Source: Arsenicibacter rosenii
GTDB lineage: Bacteria > Bacteroidota > Bacteroidia > Cytophagales > Spirosomataceae
Length of the DNA stretch: 64,000 nt
Assembly (NCBI RefSeq): GCF_001870735.1
Contig: NZ_MORL01000001.1
Location: forward strand, 186,001 to 250,000
Direction of reading: 5' to 3'
This document shows, piece by piece, positions 8,492-16,956 of the stretch; position 1 is the first letter of the stretch; each line of letters opens with the position of its first letter. Under the pieces are notes generated by a model that made no database searches, had not been told where the DNA came from, and saw only the letters and a program-made list of their open reading frames with translations. The position numbers were made by a program, and so were the translations under genes.

Positions 8492-9283
8492 TCAGCGGAA
8501 GCGGAAATGCTGTAAGAACTCTTCTTTATACGCCCTGCCTAATGGTAAAACCTGACTTTTGATCTGTACTTCGTAGTCATTAAAGGATTCGATCTGGGTC
8601 AGGTTTACCGCATAAGATCGATGTACCCGTACAAGTGCCTGATCCGAAAGCCGTTGCAGCAAGACACCCATCGAGAGCCGTAACACAAACTTCCGGTCGG
8701 AGGTAACAAGCGTTGTGTATTTATCGTCGGCTTCCACATAAAGCACATCACTCTGCCGCACGCGGACAAACTGGTAATTTTGCTTGATAAAGATATGATC
8801 GCCCACCTGCAGAATCATTTCGCTGTCCTTGGCCGGAGCAATCGAAATCGCCGGGCGAGGTTTGGGCGGCACCGCCTGTTCGTTGCCCGGCGGTACCAGA
8901 TAGGCAAAATTGCTCATGGCAATTTCGATGGCAATCCGGAGGCAGTCGGTCGTAATGGGTTTGGTCAGGTAAGCCGCCGGCTTCGTCGACTTTGCCATTT
9001 CGACGGTTTCACGATCCGTCAGGGCCGACAGATAGATAATCGGGAGGGGTTTAACCGCCAGTAGCTGCTGCACTGTTTCGACACCGTTCCAGTCGCCTGA
9101 AAGGTTTATGTCACAAATAACAATGTCGGTCTGATGTTGCTGATAGAGATGAAGTGCCTGGCGGCCGGTGGCAGCGGTTCCCGTAACCTGATATCCTTCG
9201 GCTTCGAGCCGGGCACACAGGTCCATAGCCAGAATGGCCTCGTCTTCAACAATTAAAATGGATACTGGCAAAGAGGAATTCAT
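8492..9283 (-). CDS. LytTR-type response regulator
   Basis: A 263-residue cytoplasmic transcription regulator. The receiver domain (about 6-120) has the acidic pocket 'VEDE' (12-15), the phospho-acceptor Asp58 in 'VICDINLSG' and Lys108 in 'LTKPI'. A linker rich in proline follows, then a LytTR DNA-binding domain (about 160-260: 'VLYVEADDKYTTL', 'LVRVHRSYAVNL', 'LPLGRAYKEEF'). It is 27 bases downstream of a histidine kinase gene and surely forms a pair with it. The receiver is of the type often found with HisKA_2 kinases. Target genes are not evident. Confidence 0.95.
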   Translation of the reverse strand: MNSSLPVSILIVEDEAILAMDLCARLEAEGYQVTGTAATGRQALHLYQQHQTDIVICDINLSGDWNGVETVQQLLAVKPLPIIYLSALTDRETVEMAKSTKPAAYLTKPITTDCLRIAIEIAMSNFAYLVPPGNEQAVPPKPRPAISIAPAKDSEMILQVGDHIFIKQNYQFVRVRQSDVLYVEADDKYTTLVTSDRKFVLRLSMGVLLQRLSDQALVRVHRSYAVNLTQIESFNDYEVQIKSQVLPLGRAYKEEFLQHFRFR

Positions 9284-9310
9284 GGAAAAGAGGTTATGTG
9301 ATAATAGTCG

Positions 9311-11107
9311 TTAGGCTGCTTTCGGGATACTGAGACGGAAACAGGTTCCGTTGTCGGTATTGATGTTCAGATTGGCGCCAATCTGATTTCCCAGTGCTTT
9401 GACAAGCTGCTTGCCGAATGAACCGGCTGGTTTCTGCCATTGATTGATGTCAAAGCCGGTACCGTTATCGGCAATCTCCAGCACCAGTGCCGGATCGGTA
9501 TGCAGGGCGATCCGCAGGGATGGGCGTTGTGTTTGCTGGTATGCGTATTTCAGCGAATTCGTGATGAGCTCGTTGGCAATCAAGCCCAGCGGAATCATAA
9601 GGTCAACGTCAAGCCATTCGTCCGAAATATCAATTTGCAGATCAAAATCATTGGGCGAATACCCGTGTACCCGTAATAAACTTTCAATGAGATTCAGTAA
9701 ATAGTCACGAACATTAATCTGTGTTAGCTTATCGGTTTGGTAGAGTTTTTGGTGAATTAAAGACATCGCTTCTATACGTTGCTGTCCGCGGCGAATAGCT
9801 TCGACCGCTTCTTTGTCCTGCATCTGATACGACTGAAGGTTCAACAGTCCCGACACAATGGCCAGGTTATTCTTTACGCGGTGGTGAAGCTCCTTCATCA
9901 GCAGTTCGAGCTGGACGGATTGCTGTTGCAGCTTTGCTTTCGTCCGCCGGATCCGCTGGTACTGCCAGCCGAGTCCGCCCAGGGCCATAATCAGTAAAAA
10001 AGCCCCGCCGCCCAGATAAGCCAGCTGCCGGGTCCGCGAGTCATTTTCCTGATCCAGTTTCTGAATCTGTTCTTCTTTCTGCCGGGTCTCATACTGCACC
10101 TGTAATTCGGCGAGCTGCCGGGCTCTGTCGGCCGAGAAAATCGAATCCTGTAGATGGGTGTACCGTTTATGATAAGCCAGCGCTTTCGGGAGTTCGCCCG
10201 CCTTTTCATAGCTTTCACTCATTGTACTGTAAATCTCCTGAATCCGGTTCATGGCTTTTTGCTGATAAGCCAGTGTCAGTGCCAGATCAAACGAAGCGGC
10301 GGCTTCTGTCAGCTTGTGCTGGTAGGCATAAATCCGTCCGGCATTTTCATAACTGTAGGTGAGTGACCGCTTGTTGTCGTATTTTTTGTTGAGAGCAATG
10401 GCTTTCTGTACCCACATCAGCGCTTCGGCCGGTTTACTTTGATCGAGCGCGATTTTAGACAGGTTATTGTAAAAAGCTGTCAGCTCGTACTCTTTCGCTT
10501 TATAGCGTTGTTTTCCCAGCTCAACGGCCTTCAGGAAATGATATCTGGCGACATCGAGCTTACCGAGCCGCTTATAAACCAGCCCGATTTGATTGTGGCT
10601 GTCGGGCAGGTAATCCAGCATACCGGCTTTGATGGCAATATCGCGGGCTTTTTCGTAATACTTCAGAGCCAGTGGTAAATTCGACTCACCTTCGAAGATG
10701 ATATACCCCAGGTTGTTATAGCCCTGATACAAACCTTTCGGTAGGCCAATCTGCTCCCTGATCTTTAGTGATTTAAGGGTATATTCCTTCGCCTTAATAA
10801 AATTGCCTTCCTGTCGGTAGGTGACCCCGATCAGGTTGTATGCGTCACTTTCTGCCTTCACCATATGCAACTCCCTGGCTAACTCCAGGGCCTGCTGTGC
10901 GTAACTTCTCGAAATCTGGAAGTTGGTCAGTTTGTGTGCATTCCCTAACTCATACAGGTACTCAAACCGCAATGAGTCGGGTGACGAATGAGCAAGGCGA
11001 TCCTTCAGACTGTCGATCTTTGCCGCCGGAATTTGTGCCGGAAGCACCGATACAGTCCATCCATACATGACCCCAATAGCCAGTACTATTTTCAGGGAAG
11101 CGTGCAT
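9311..11107 (-). CDS. TPR sensor histidine kinase (HisKA_2 type)
   Basis: A 598-residue membrane-anchored kinase. A signal peptide (1-24, ending 'VLPAQ') precedes six or so TPR units (about 50-320), a coiled coil (325-360), one transmembrane helix ('YLGGGAFLLIMALGGLGW', 364-381), the dimerisation/phospho-acceptor motif 'KELHHRVKNNLAIVSG' (His408/409) and an ATPase domain with 'IANELITNSLKYAY' and 'IADNGTGFD'. TPRs are thus periplasmic and may sense a protein or peptide. The LytTR regulator downstream is the expected partner. The same kinase architecture is common in Cytophagales. Confidence 0.94.
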   Translation of the reverse strand: MHASLKIVLAIGVMYGWTVSVLPAQIPAAKIDSLKDRLAHSSPDSLRFEYLYELGNAHKLTNFQISRSYAQQALELARELHMVKAESDAYNLIGVTYRQEGNFIKAKEYTLKSLKIREQIGLPKGLYQGYNNLGYIIFEGESNLPLALKYYEKARDIAIKAGMLDYLPDSHNQIGLVYKRLGKLDVARYHFLKAVELGKQRYKAKEYELTAFYNNLSKIALDQSKPAEALMWVQKAIALNKKYDNKRSLTYSYENAGRIYAYQHKLTEAAASFDLALTLAYQQKAMNRIQEIYSTMSESYEKAGELPKALAYHKRYTHLQDSIFSADRARQLAELQVQYETRQKEEQIQKLDQENDSRTRQLAYLGGGAFLLIMALGGLGWQYQRIRRTKAKLQQQSVQLELLMKELHHRVKNNLAIVSGLLNLQSYQMQDKEAVEAIRRGQQRIEAMSLIHQKLYQTDKLTQINVRDYLLNLIESLLRVHGYSPNDFDLQIDISDEWLDVDLMIPLGLIANELITNSLKYAYQQTQRPSLRIALHTDPALVLEIADNGTGFDINQWQKPAGSFGKQLVKALGNQIGANLNINTDNGTCFRLSIPKAA

Positions 11108-11500
11108 GTTTTTATTTATGGGGTAGGGATTACGGTCTAATAATCGTTGAGTAAGTTAGCGATGCATTCAGTTATGTACAACTGTCAGTTCAGGTAGTTT
11201 CGCCGCCGTAAGTTATTGTGAAATAAGCTATTTAATAAATCAATAAAGAAAAGAGGCGTCATTCTTAAAGTGTAAACGACTGACTATTAGCTATTTTTAT
11301 TTGTAACTAATTATGTATATTGGTAAGTTGTAATATTTTATTGGATACGTTCAATGTTAGCTTGTTTGTATTAAACTTATTTAATAGCTAAAAAATCATG
11401 AATAATGTTGGAATGGTACCAGGAAAAAAGACCGGCAATTTATTGTGAACAAAAAAGTTAGTATATATATAGTAATCAAAAATGTAGACTTAGTAGTTAA
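11108..11500. other. AT-rich intergenic region of 393 bases
   Basis: This stretch between the TPR kinase and the recombinase is strongly AT-rich, unlike the neighbouring genes, and has no convincing ORF. No U-tract hairpin or repeat stood out. In other Bacteroidota a ribosome hibernation gene often follows the xer gene; it is absent here. Confidence 0.6.
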
Positions 11501-12406
11501 CTAAGCTTTAGGGTGCGCCTGATCATAGGCTTTTTTTAATTGTTCGAGGCTGTTATGCGTATATACCTGTGTAGCGGCCAGGCTGCTATGGCCCAGCAGA
11601 TCTTTAATGGCATTGAGGTCGGCTCCGCGATTGAGCAAGTGGGTAGCGAAGGTATGCCGTAACACGTGCGGGCTTTTTTTCTCCAGAGTTGTTACAATTT
11701 CCAGATGCCGTTTCACGATCCGCTGGATCAGCATGGGGTAGGCCGGATTCCCCTGCTCGCTGACAATAAAGGCTTCCTGATCGGCTTTGTCGCCCAGCTC
11801 GCTTTTTTTGAGCTGCAGATACTTGTCGATTACGGCGGCGAGATTAGGCGTAAGGGGCACAATGCGGTGTTTGTTTCGTTTCCCGAGCACGATAATGGTT
11901 TTTTCGTACAGATTGACGTCGGTGTGCTTCAGCCCGATCAGTTCACTGAGGCGGATGCCGGTGCCATAGAGTAGTTCGAGCACCAGTTTGTCGCGTGTAC
12001 CGTCAAAGTCATCGGTAAACGAAAATTCATCCAGCAGGGTCTCCATTGGTTTTTCTTCAACGTAGACCGGCAGTTTCTTGCTGGTTTTGAGCGCCTGGAT
12101 TTTCAGCATAGGATCGCTTGTAATCACCTTGCGCCGGATCAGGAAACCATAGTAACTCCGGAGCGTCGCGATTTTCCGGTTGATGGAGGTCTTATCCAGA
12201 CCGGCATCAACCAGCGTAACAATCCAGGCCCGGATCTGGCGGAAATCGGCCTGCTCAGGGTGTGCCAGCGAGAACTCACCGGCCAGAAATACCTGAAACT
12301 GTTCCAGATCTTTGCCATAGGCGGTCAGGGTATGATGGCTGAGCCGTTTTTCAAACCGGATATAATCCAGGAAGTCGTCGATACTGATCTGCGGAGCTGT
12401 TGACAT
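11501..12406 (-). CDS. Tyrosine recombinase, XerC/XerD type
   Basis: A 301-residue site-specific recombinase with an N-terminal SAM-like core-binding domain (about 8-95) and a catalytic domain with all active residues: Arg152 ('GTGIRLSELIGLK'), Lys176, His247 and Arg250 ('PHVLRHTFATHLL'), His273 ('LLGHSSL') and Tyr282 ('VYTH'). The length and the 'LGHSSLAATQVYTH' signature match the chromosomal XerC/D enzymes that resolve chromosome dimers at dif, not phage integrases. Its position beside rpsU is a recurrent arrangement in Bacteroidota, which supports a housekeeping role. A -7-like element TATTTTCG (12412-12419, one mismatch) ends five bases before the ATG. Confidence 0.92.
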   Translation of the reverse strand: MSTAPQISIDDFLDYIRFEKRLSHHTLTAYGKDLEQFQVFLAGEFSLAHPEQADFRQIRAWIVTLVDAGLDKTSINRKIATLRSYYGFLIRRKVITSDPMLKIQALKTSKKLPVYVEEKPMETLLDEFSFTDDFDGTRDKLVLELLYGTGIRLSELIGLKHTDVNLYEKTIIVLGKRNKHRIVPLTPNLAAVIDKYLQLKKSELGDKADQEAFIVSEQGNPAYPMLIQRIVKRHLEIVTTLEKKSPHVLRHTFATHLLNRGADLNAIKDLLGHSSLAATQVYTHNSLEQLKKAYDQAHPKA

Positions 12407-12454
12407 AAGGGCGAAAATAGGGGATTAAGCACAACGGATTGCTTATCCATATAA

Positions 12455-12490
12455 CAAAAAAAAGCAGCGAACTTCACAGCTCACTGCTTC
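12455..12490 (-). terminator. Terminator after rpsU
   Basis: On the minus strand the stem AAGCAGTGA / TTCGCTGCTT (one G-U pair) with a short loop is followed by eight T. It lies about 80 bases beyond the rpsU stop and separates rpsU from xer. Confidence 0.8.
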
Positions 12491-12573
12491 TTTTAAGATC
12501 TGCACCTGACGATAACAAACGGTCGGAATTGCGCGCTAATTCGTGGGTTTGTCAGTGCATCAGTAATCAGAGA

Positions 12574-12771
12574 CTATTGCTCTGTGTGCTTGCCGTACAT
12601 TCTTTCTTTGTACGTAGCTTTGATGACCTGAGTCCGACGTTTTACTGAAGGCTTCGTGAAAGCTGTCCGTGAACGCAGTTCACGCAATACGCCCGTCTTC
12701 TCAAATTTCTTCTTGAAGCGTTTCAGGGCTTTGTCAATTGATTCGTTTTCTTTTACGTTTACAATAAGCAT
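12574..12771 (-). CDS. rpsU: 30S ribosomal protein S21
   Basis: A 65-residue basic protein with the bS21 signature: 'VNVKENESIDKALKRFKKKF' at 4-23, then 'RELRSRTAFTKPSVKRR'. It binds the small ribosomal subunit near the anti-Shine-Dalgarno region. The length matches Bacteroidota S21. Transcription should start from the TATCTTTG element at 12807-12814, leaving a leader of about 28 bases. In Bacteroidota S21 helps to occlude the anti-Shine-Dalgarno end and its own gene can be autoregulated; that is established for the phylum, not shown here. Confidence 0.96.
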   Translation of the reverse strand: MLIVNVKENESIDKALKRFKKKFEKTGVLRELRSRTAFTKPSVKRRTQVIKATYKERMYGKHTEQ

Positions 12772-12806
12772 ATCCGGATATTAAAATTTCGCTAAAAAAC
12801 GGACAG

Positions 12807-12823
12807 CAAAGATAGTATGTTTG
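12807..12823. promoter_or_regulatory. Back-to-back -7 elements of the rpsU and ppx promoters
   Basis: Minus strand TATCTTTG (12807-12814) serves rpsU and plus strand TATGTTTG (12816-12823) serves ppx; both match TAnnTTTG exactly and are one base apart. An upstream ATG at 12817 lies inside the plus element, so it cannot be the ppx start; the ATG at 12829 must be used. Confidence 0.7.
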
Positions 12824-12828
12824 CAGGA

Positions 12829-13803
12829 ATGAAGCAAGCAGTGATTGATTTAGGCACAAACACCTTCCATTTAATGGTCGTTGAGAGGGCGGCCGATGGA
12901 ACGGAAAAGGTCCTGTTCCGGGAAAGCCGACCGGCAAAAATCGGGAAAGCAGGCATTAATCAGGGCATGATTACCGAAGAAGCGATCGGGCGGGCCCTCG
13001 GGGTACTCGGTTATTTCCGTGAGCAGCTTGACCGGCTGGAGGTACCGGTAGCGCAGGTGGTGGCCATCGGTACGAGCGCTATCCGTGTGGCGAAAAATCA
13101 GGCTGAGTTTATTGAGCGCGTCCGGGAGGCAACCGGAATCCGGATTCAGGTGATTTCGGGCGATCAGGAGGCCGGCTATATTTATCATGGTGTGAAGGCA
13201 TCCGGCGCCCTGAACTATCCGGACGAAACCTGCCTGATTGTTGACATCGGCGGGGGGAGTGTTGAGTTCATCATCAGTGCCCGGGACCGGATTCTGTGGA
13301 AGCAAAGTTTTGAAATCGGCGGACAGCGGCTGATGGAGCGGTTTATGCCGGATCCGCAACAGGCAATCAGTGGTGTGGCCGTCCGCCGCCTGCGGGATTA
13401 TCTGCAGGAGCAGCTGCTGCCGCTCGTGAATGCACTCCATCAGTATAGCCCGCGTTCAGGCGCACCGCTCCGGCTGGTGGGTTCATCGGGTACGTTCGAT
13501 ACACTGGTCGATATGTGGTTTATGCACAGCCAGGGCATCTGGCCCCCTGCCAGTCAGGCGGCCTTTGAACTACCCGTCGAGGAGTTTTACCGGTCATTTG
13601 AGCAGTTAATGACCCGCAATCATGATGAACGCATGCAACTGCCGGGGATGATTGAGCTCCGCGTTGATATGATTGTGGTCGCTGTCTGTCTGATCGATTA
13701 CCTGATCCGGACGTTTGGTATCCGGCAAATCAGCACCTCTACCTACTCATTGAAGGAAGGCGTTCTGGCAACCATGCAAACGTCCCCGAATGGATGGGTG
13801 TAA
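12829..13803 (+). CDS. ppx: Exopolyphosphatase / guanosine pentaphosphate phosphatase family protein
   Basis: A 324-residue protein of the ASKHA fold Ppx/GppA family, which removes phosphate from polyphosphate or pppGpp in the cytoplasm. Phosphate-1 motif 'VIDLGTNTFHLMV' (4-16) and phosphate-2 motif 'CLIVDIGGGSVEFII' (about 130-145) are intact, as is 'GSSGTFDTL' (about 220-228). It lacks the C-terminal HD domain of long Ppx enzymes, as is common in Bacteroidota. The start at 12829 follows the promoter element by five bases, so the mRNA seems to have little or no leader. Confidence 0.92.
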   Translation: MKQAVIDLGTNTFHLMVVERAADGTEKVLFRESRPAKIGKAGINQGMITEEAIGRALGVLGYFREQLDRLEVPVAQVVAIGTSAIRVAKNQAEFIERVREATGIRIQVISGDQEAGYIYHGVKASGALNYPDETCLIVDIGGGSVEFIISARDRILWKQSFEIGGQRLMERFMPDPQQAISGVAVRRLRDYLQEQLLPLVNALHQYSPRSGAPLRLVGSSGTFDTLVDMWFMHSQGIWPPASQAAFELPVEEFYRSFEQLMTRNHDERMQLPGMIELRVDMIVVAVCLIDYLIRTFGIRQISTSTYSLKEGVLATMQTSPNGWV

Positions 13804-13858
13804 ACCGGTAAAAGTCTGCTGGTAATGTCTTTACTGAGCAGCTCCTAACAAAACCCTT

Positions 13859-14842
13859 ATGAAATCGGAAACCAACGAAAAATCATCGCTCAGCAATCTG
13901 CTGTATACCCTGCTTATTTTAATTGCGGTCATTCTGGCCTTGTCTTTTCCGGGCCTGTTCACGAGTGTAGGCGGGTTTCCGCTGAAAAAGCTGATCATTC
14001 CGTTGCTGCAGATTATTATGCTGGGGATGGGCACAACCATGGCCCTGAAAGACTTTGAAGGTGTTATAAAGCAGCCCCGGGCGGTCCTGATCGGCGTTGT
14101 GTTTCATTTTATTATCATGCCGGCACTGGGTTTTTCGCTGGCGAATATCTTTAATTTCCCGCCTGAGATTGCGGCAGGGGTGATTCTGATCGGTTGTTCA
14201 CCCAGCGGGCTGGCCTCCAACGTGATGTGTTTCATTGCCAAAGCCAACGTGCCGCTGTCGATCACCGTAACCTCAATCTCAACCCTGCTGGCCCCGCTGA
14301 TGACCCCGTTGCTGATGAAGTTGCTGGCGGGTCAGTTTGTATCTATTGACTTCTGGAAAATGGTGGTCGAGATTATGCAAATCATTATTCTGCCGGTGAT
14401 TCTGGGCCTTATCCTGAACCGGATTTTCCATAAATCGGCCGTGATCCTGAATAAGATCATGCCGCTGATCTCGATGGGCGGGATCGTGCTGATTGTGGCC
14501 ATTATCACGGCGGCGGGCCGGGATAGTCTGCTGACCGTTGGCTGGACACTGGCCCTTTGTGTGCTGATTCATAACCTGAGCGGCTTTATATTCGGATACT
14601 GGACAGCGCGCCTCTTCAGGCTCGATGAGCAAAGCAGCCGCACTGTAGCCATCGAAGTGGGTCTGCAAAACGGCGGGCTGGCATCAGGGATCGCCCTGCA
14701 GATGGGTAAGGTCGCTACGGTAGGTCTGGCGCCTGCCTTGTTCGGGCCAATCATGAACATGACCGGTTCGCTACTGGCTACCTACTGGAGCCAGCGGCCA
14801 CCCAAAAATCAACCCGTTGAGTTGACCCCCGAAGTCGCATAA
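13859..14842 (+). CDS. Bile acid:sodium symporter family (BASS) transporter
   Basis: A 327-residue inner membrane protein with about nine to ten hydrophobic helices. Motifs typical of the SBF/BASS family are present: 'VILIGCSPSGLASNVMCFIAKANVPLS' type segment around 108-134 (crossover region) and 'TVAIEVGLQNGGLASGIAL' around 262-280. Members import organic anions such as pantoate, pyruvate or bile acids with sodium. No substrate clue exists nearby. It follows ppx by 55 bases and ends at a strong terminator, so it may be co-transcribed with ppx. Confidence 0.9.
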   Translation: MKSETNEKSSLSNLLYTLLILIAVILALSFPGLFTSVGGFPLKKLIIPLLQIIMLGMGTTMALKDFEGVIKQPRAVLIGVVFHFIIMPALGFSLANIFNFPPEIAAGVILIGCSPSGLASNVMCFIAKANVPLSITVTSISTLLAPLMTPLLMKLLAGQFVSIDFWKMVVEIMQIIILPVILGLILNRIFHKSAVILNKIMPLISMGGIVLIVAIITAAGRDSLLTVGWTLALCVLIHNLSGFIFGYWTARLFRLDEQSSRTVAIEVGLQNGGLASGIALQMGKVATVGLAPALFGPIMNMTGSLLATYWSQRPPKNQPVELTPEVA

Positions 14843-14868
14843 ATCATCGGATAATACAATAATTCCGG

Positions 14869-14915
14869 AACCGGTTGGGTAAAGCTTTCGTCAAAGTTTT
14901 ACCCAACCGGTTTTT
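14869..14915 (+). terminator. Terminator after the BASS transporter gene
   Basis: A 15-base stem AACCGGTTGGGTAAA / TTTACCCAACCGGTT with a 14-base loop is followed by T-rich sequence. It closes the ppx-BASS transcription unit before the marR promoter. Confidence 0.85.
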
Positions 14916-14957
14916 AATTGCAGGATTTTAAGAAGTTACAAACTTTATATTTTATTA

Positions 14958-14993
14958 TTTGGTTGATATATCAACAGTATTTACTTTTGCCTC
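14958..14993 (+). promoter_or_regulatory. marR promoter with perfect palindromic operator
   Basis: TTTG at 14958-14961, a 20-base spacer and TACTTTTG at 14982-14989 make an exact Bacteroidota promoter. Inside the spacer sits the perfect 14-base palindrome GTTGATATATCAAC (14962-14975), a typical MarR-dimer site. The ATG at 14994 falls at the expected transcription start, so the transcript appears leaderless. Confidence 0.75.
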
Positions 14994-15467
14994 ATGTCAA
15001 CAACAACAGCACAGGATATAAAGGAACGGGTTGCATCAAGATTGGGCCGGCTGGTTGGTTTTAATATCAATCATGTGGCTCATCTGATGGCTAAACACGT
15101 AAACCGTGAGCTTTTGAAGACAGGCTACACCCTGCAAATGGAGCAGCTGCCTGTTCTGTTTATGATTTATTTTTCAACAGAACTGATGTCACAGCAGGAA
15201 ATAGCTAATCTGTTACAGAAAGATAAATCAGGCGTGCAGCGGACCATCAAGACCCTGGAACGGGACGGCTACCTGCGGGTTCAGCAGGACGATGTGGACC
15301 GGCGTAAAAACAACGTGCAACTGACGGCAGCAGGCCGGAACATTATTGACCGGGTGGTTCAGTCGGCCCATACCTTTGATCAGGAATTAACCAGTAAGCT
15401 GACAACCGAGGAGGTAGATACATTGCTTGGTATCCTGAACAAGATTGCGCGTAATCTGGAGAATTAA
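14994..15467 (+). CDS. MarR family transcriptional regulator
   Basis: A 157-residue winged-helix repressor. The recognition region is 'MSQQEIANLLQKDKSGVQRTIKTLERDGYL' type sequence at about 66-95, followed by the wing 'VQQDDVDRRKNNVQLTAAG' with the family's DxR pattern. MarR proteins bind palindromic DNA as dimers and are released by small ligands. The gene lies directly before tolC and the RND genes. Similar palindromes lie in its own promoter and in front of tolC, so autoregulation and repression of the efflux operon are strongly suggested. The ligand is unknown. Confidence 0.93.
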   Translation: MSTTTAQDIKERVASRLGRLVGFNINHVAHLMAKHVNRELLKTGYTLQMEQLPVLFMIYFSTELMSQQEIANLLQKDKSGVQRTIKTLERDGYLRVQQDDVDRRKNNVQLTAAGRNIIDRVVQSAHTFDQELTSKLTTEEVDTLLGILNKIARNLEN

Positions 15468-15486
15468 ACTTTTTTTTAGTCTTATT

Positions 15487-15515
15487 GTTGATATGTCAAC
15501 TGTAGACATGTCAAC
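15487..15515 (+). promoter_or_regulatory. Tandem MarR-type operators before the efflux operon
   Basis: GTTGATATGTCAAC (15487-15500) and GTAGACATGTCAAC (15502-15515) repeat with a 15-base centre-to-centre distance and match the site GTTGATATATCAAC in the marR promoter at 11 to 13 of 14 positions. They end 20 bases before the tolC start. No perfect -7 element was found here, so the operon may be read both from marR and from a weak local promoter. Confidence 0.75.
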
Positions 15516-15535
15516 GGAGTTTGTACCTACAAATC

Positions 15536-16903
15536 ATGAAAACCAGGATCATACTTAGCGGACTATTTGCCCTGGGCATCTCGCTGAGTGCAAAAAGCCA
15601 GTCGACCACATCAGGGCAGCCGACTGCACAGGTTCAGCCGGCTGGATGGTCGCTGAAAGATTGTATTAACTACGGTTTAAAGAATTACGGTACCGTTCGC
15701 GTGGCCCAGTATCAGACACAGATTGCTGATCAGCAGGCGCGGGAAGCCATTGCAGGCTATCTGCCCCAGGTGAACGCATCCGGTAACGTCACCGACAACA
15801 TTAAGCTGCAGACAACGGTCCTGCCGGCCGGTATTTTTGGTCCGGAGCCAACGCGGGTTGCCTTCGGGCAGAAGTACCAGACCACCGCCAGCGCATCGGT
15901 CGATCAGGTGATTTACGATAAATCGCTGCTGGTCGGTATCAAAGCGGCTAAGCCAAATACCGAAAAAGCACAGCTGAATGCCCGTCAGACGCAGGAAGAT
16001 GTGGTCTATGCCATTGCCAGTAACTACTATCAGGTGTTTGTCGTACAGCAGCAGATTGCGCTCCTGAAAGACAACCTGAAACGGACGGAGCAGGTGCTGA
16101 ACATCCTGAAGCTGCAACGCGATAACGGGGTTATCCAGCCGGTCGACTATACCCGCACAGAGGTTACGTATAACAGTACCAAGTCACAGCTGACGCTGGC
16201 AGAAAGCAACCTGAAACTGGCCCTCAACCGGTTAAAATTCCAGATGGGTATGTCGCAGCAGCAGGACCTGACGCTGTCGGATTCGACCTTGACCACGAAA
16301 ATGCCGGTTGTTGAAAACACGGGTTTTGATGCCCGCAACCTGACCAACTTCCGGATTCTCGAAGCCAACCTGGCCCTGCAGAACCTGGACCGTGAGCGGA
16401 TCAAAGCCGGCTACCTGCCCAAGCTAAGCGCGAATGCGCAGTATGGAACACTGGCGCTGGGGAACAAATACTGGGAGTCGGTGCAGAAATTCAGCGGCTT
16501 CGGGAGCATTGGTCTGCGGGTAAGCATTCCGCTTTTTGATGGCTTCCGCCGCGATGCGCAGATTAAGCAGTCGACCCTGAATATCAATATTCTGCAGGAG
16601 CAGCAGCGCCTGAATGTGGCCTCGTATGAGTTACAGTTCAACAACGCGCAGACACAGTTGCAGCGGGCGCAGATTTCGTTGCAGAACGACGAGCGCAATA
16701 TCCGGCTGGCGCAGGAAGTTTACGAGGTAACGACGCTCCAGTACAGACAGGGGACAAAGCCACTGACCGATCTGGTCAATGCCGAAACATCGTATCGTCA
16801 GGCCCAGAGCGATTACATCAATTCACTACTCAATTATAATCAGGCACGGTTAGATCTTGAACAGTCTCAGGGTTCCCTGCTTTCGTTTTATAACCAACTC
16901 TAA
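15536..16903 (+). CDS. TolC family outer membrane efflux protein
   Basis: A 455-residue outer membrane channel subunit. A signal peptide (MKTRIILSGLFALGISLSAKS) is followed by two OEP repeats with long alternating coiled-coil stretches: 'LKDCINYGLKNYGTVRVAQYQTQ' at the entry, 'VYAIASNYYQVFVVQQQI', 'LEANLALQNLDRERIKAGYLPKLSANAQYG' and 'YRQGTKPLTDLVNAETSYRQAQSDYI' near the end. The ATG at 15536 is chosen over an upstream TTG-type start because it opens the signal peptide. It is the first structural gene of a tripartite pump with the adaptor and RND genes downstream. Confidence 0.95.
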   Translation: MKTRIILSGLFALGISLSAKSQSTTSGQPTAQVQPAGWSLKDCINYGLKNYGTVRVAQYQTQIADQQAREAIAGYLPQVNASGNVTDNIKLQTTVLPAGIFGPEPTRVAFGQKYQTTASASVDQVIYDKSLLVGIKAAKPNTEKAQLNARQTQEDVVYAIASNYYQVFVVQQQIALLKDNLKRTEQVLNILKLQRDNGVIQPVDYTRTEVTYNSTKSQLTLAESNLKLALNRLKFQMGMSQQQDLTLSDSTLTTKMPVVENTGFDARNLTNFRILEANLALQNLDRERIKAGYLPKLSANAQYGTLALGNKYWESVQKFSGFGSIGLRVSIPLFDGFRRDAQIKQSTLNINILQEQQRLNVASYELQFNNAQTQLQRAQISLQNDERNIRLAQEVYEVTTLQYRQGTKPLTDLVNAETSYRQAQSDYINSLLNYNQARLDLEQSQGSLLSFYNQL

Positions 16904-16956
16904 TATCCGGGATCGGGCTCGATGAATGGGTGAGCCCTTTACTGACCTCAATCATC

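Noticed and set aside
8492-11107. Circadian or quorum-type system
   Set aside because: The TPR kinase with LytTR regulator is a common Cytophagales pair; no signal-peptide precursor gene is nearby.
11501-12406. Phage integrase marking a mobile island
   Set aside because: Motifs and rpsU neighbourhood match chromosomal XerC/D; no attachment-site repeat at the tRNA (36277), which is 24 kb away.
12734-12937. Minus-strand 67-residue frame
   Set aside because: Overlaps both rpsU and ppx and their promoters; no family-like sequence.
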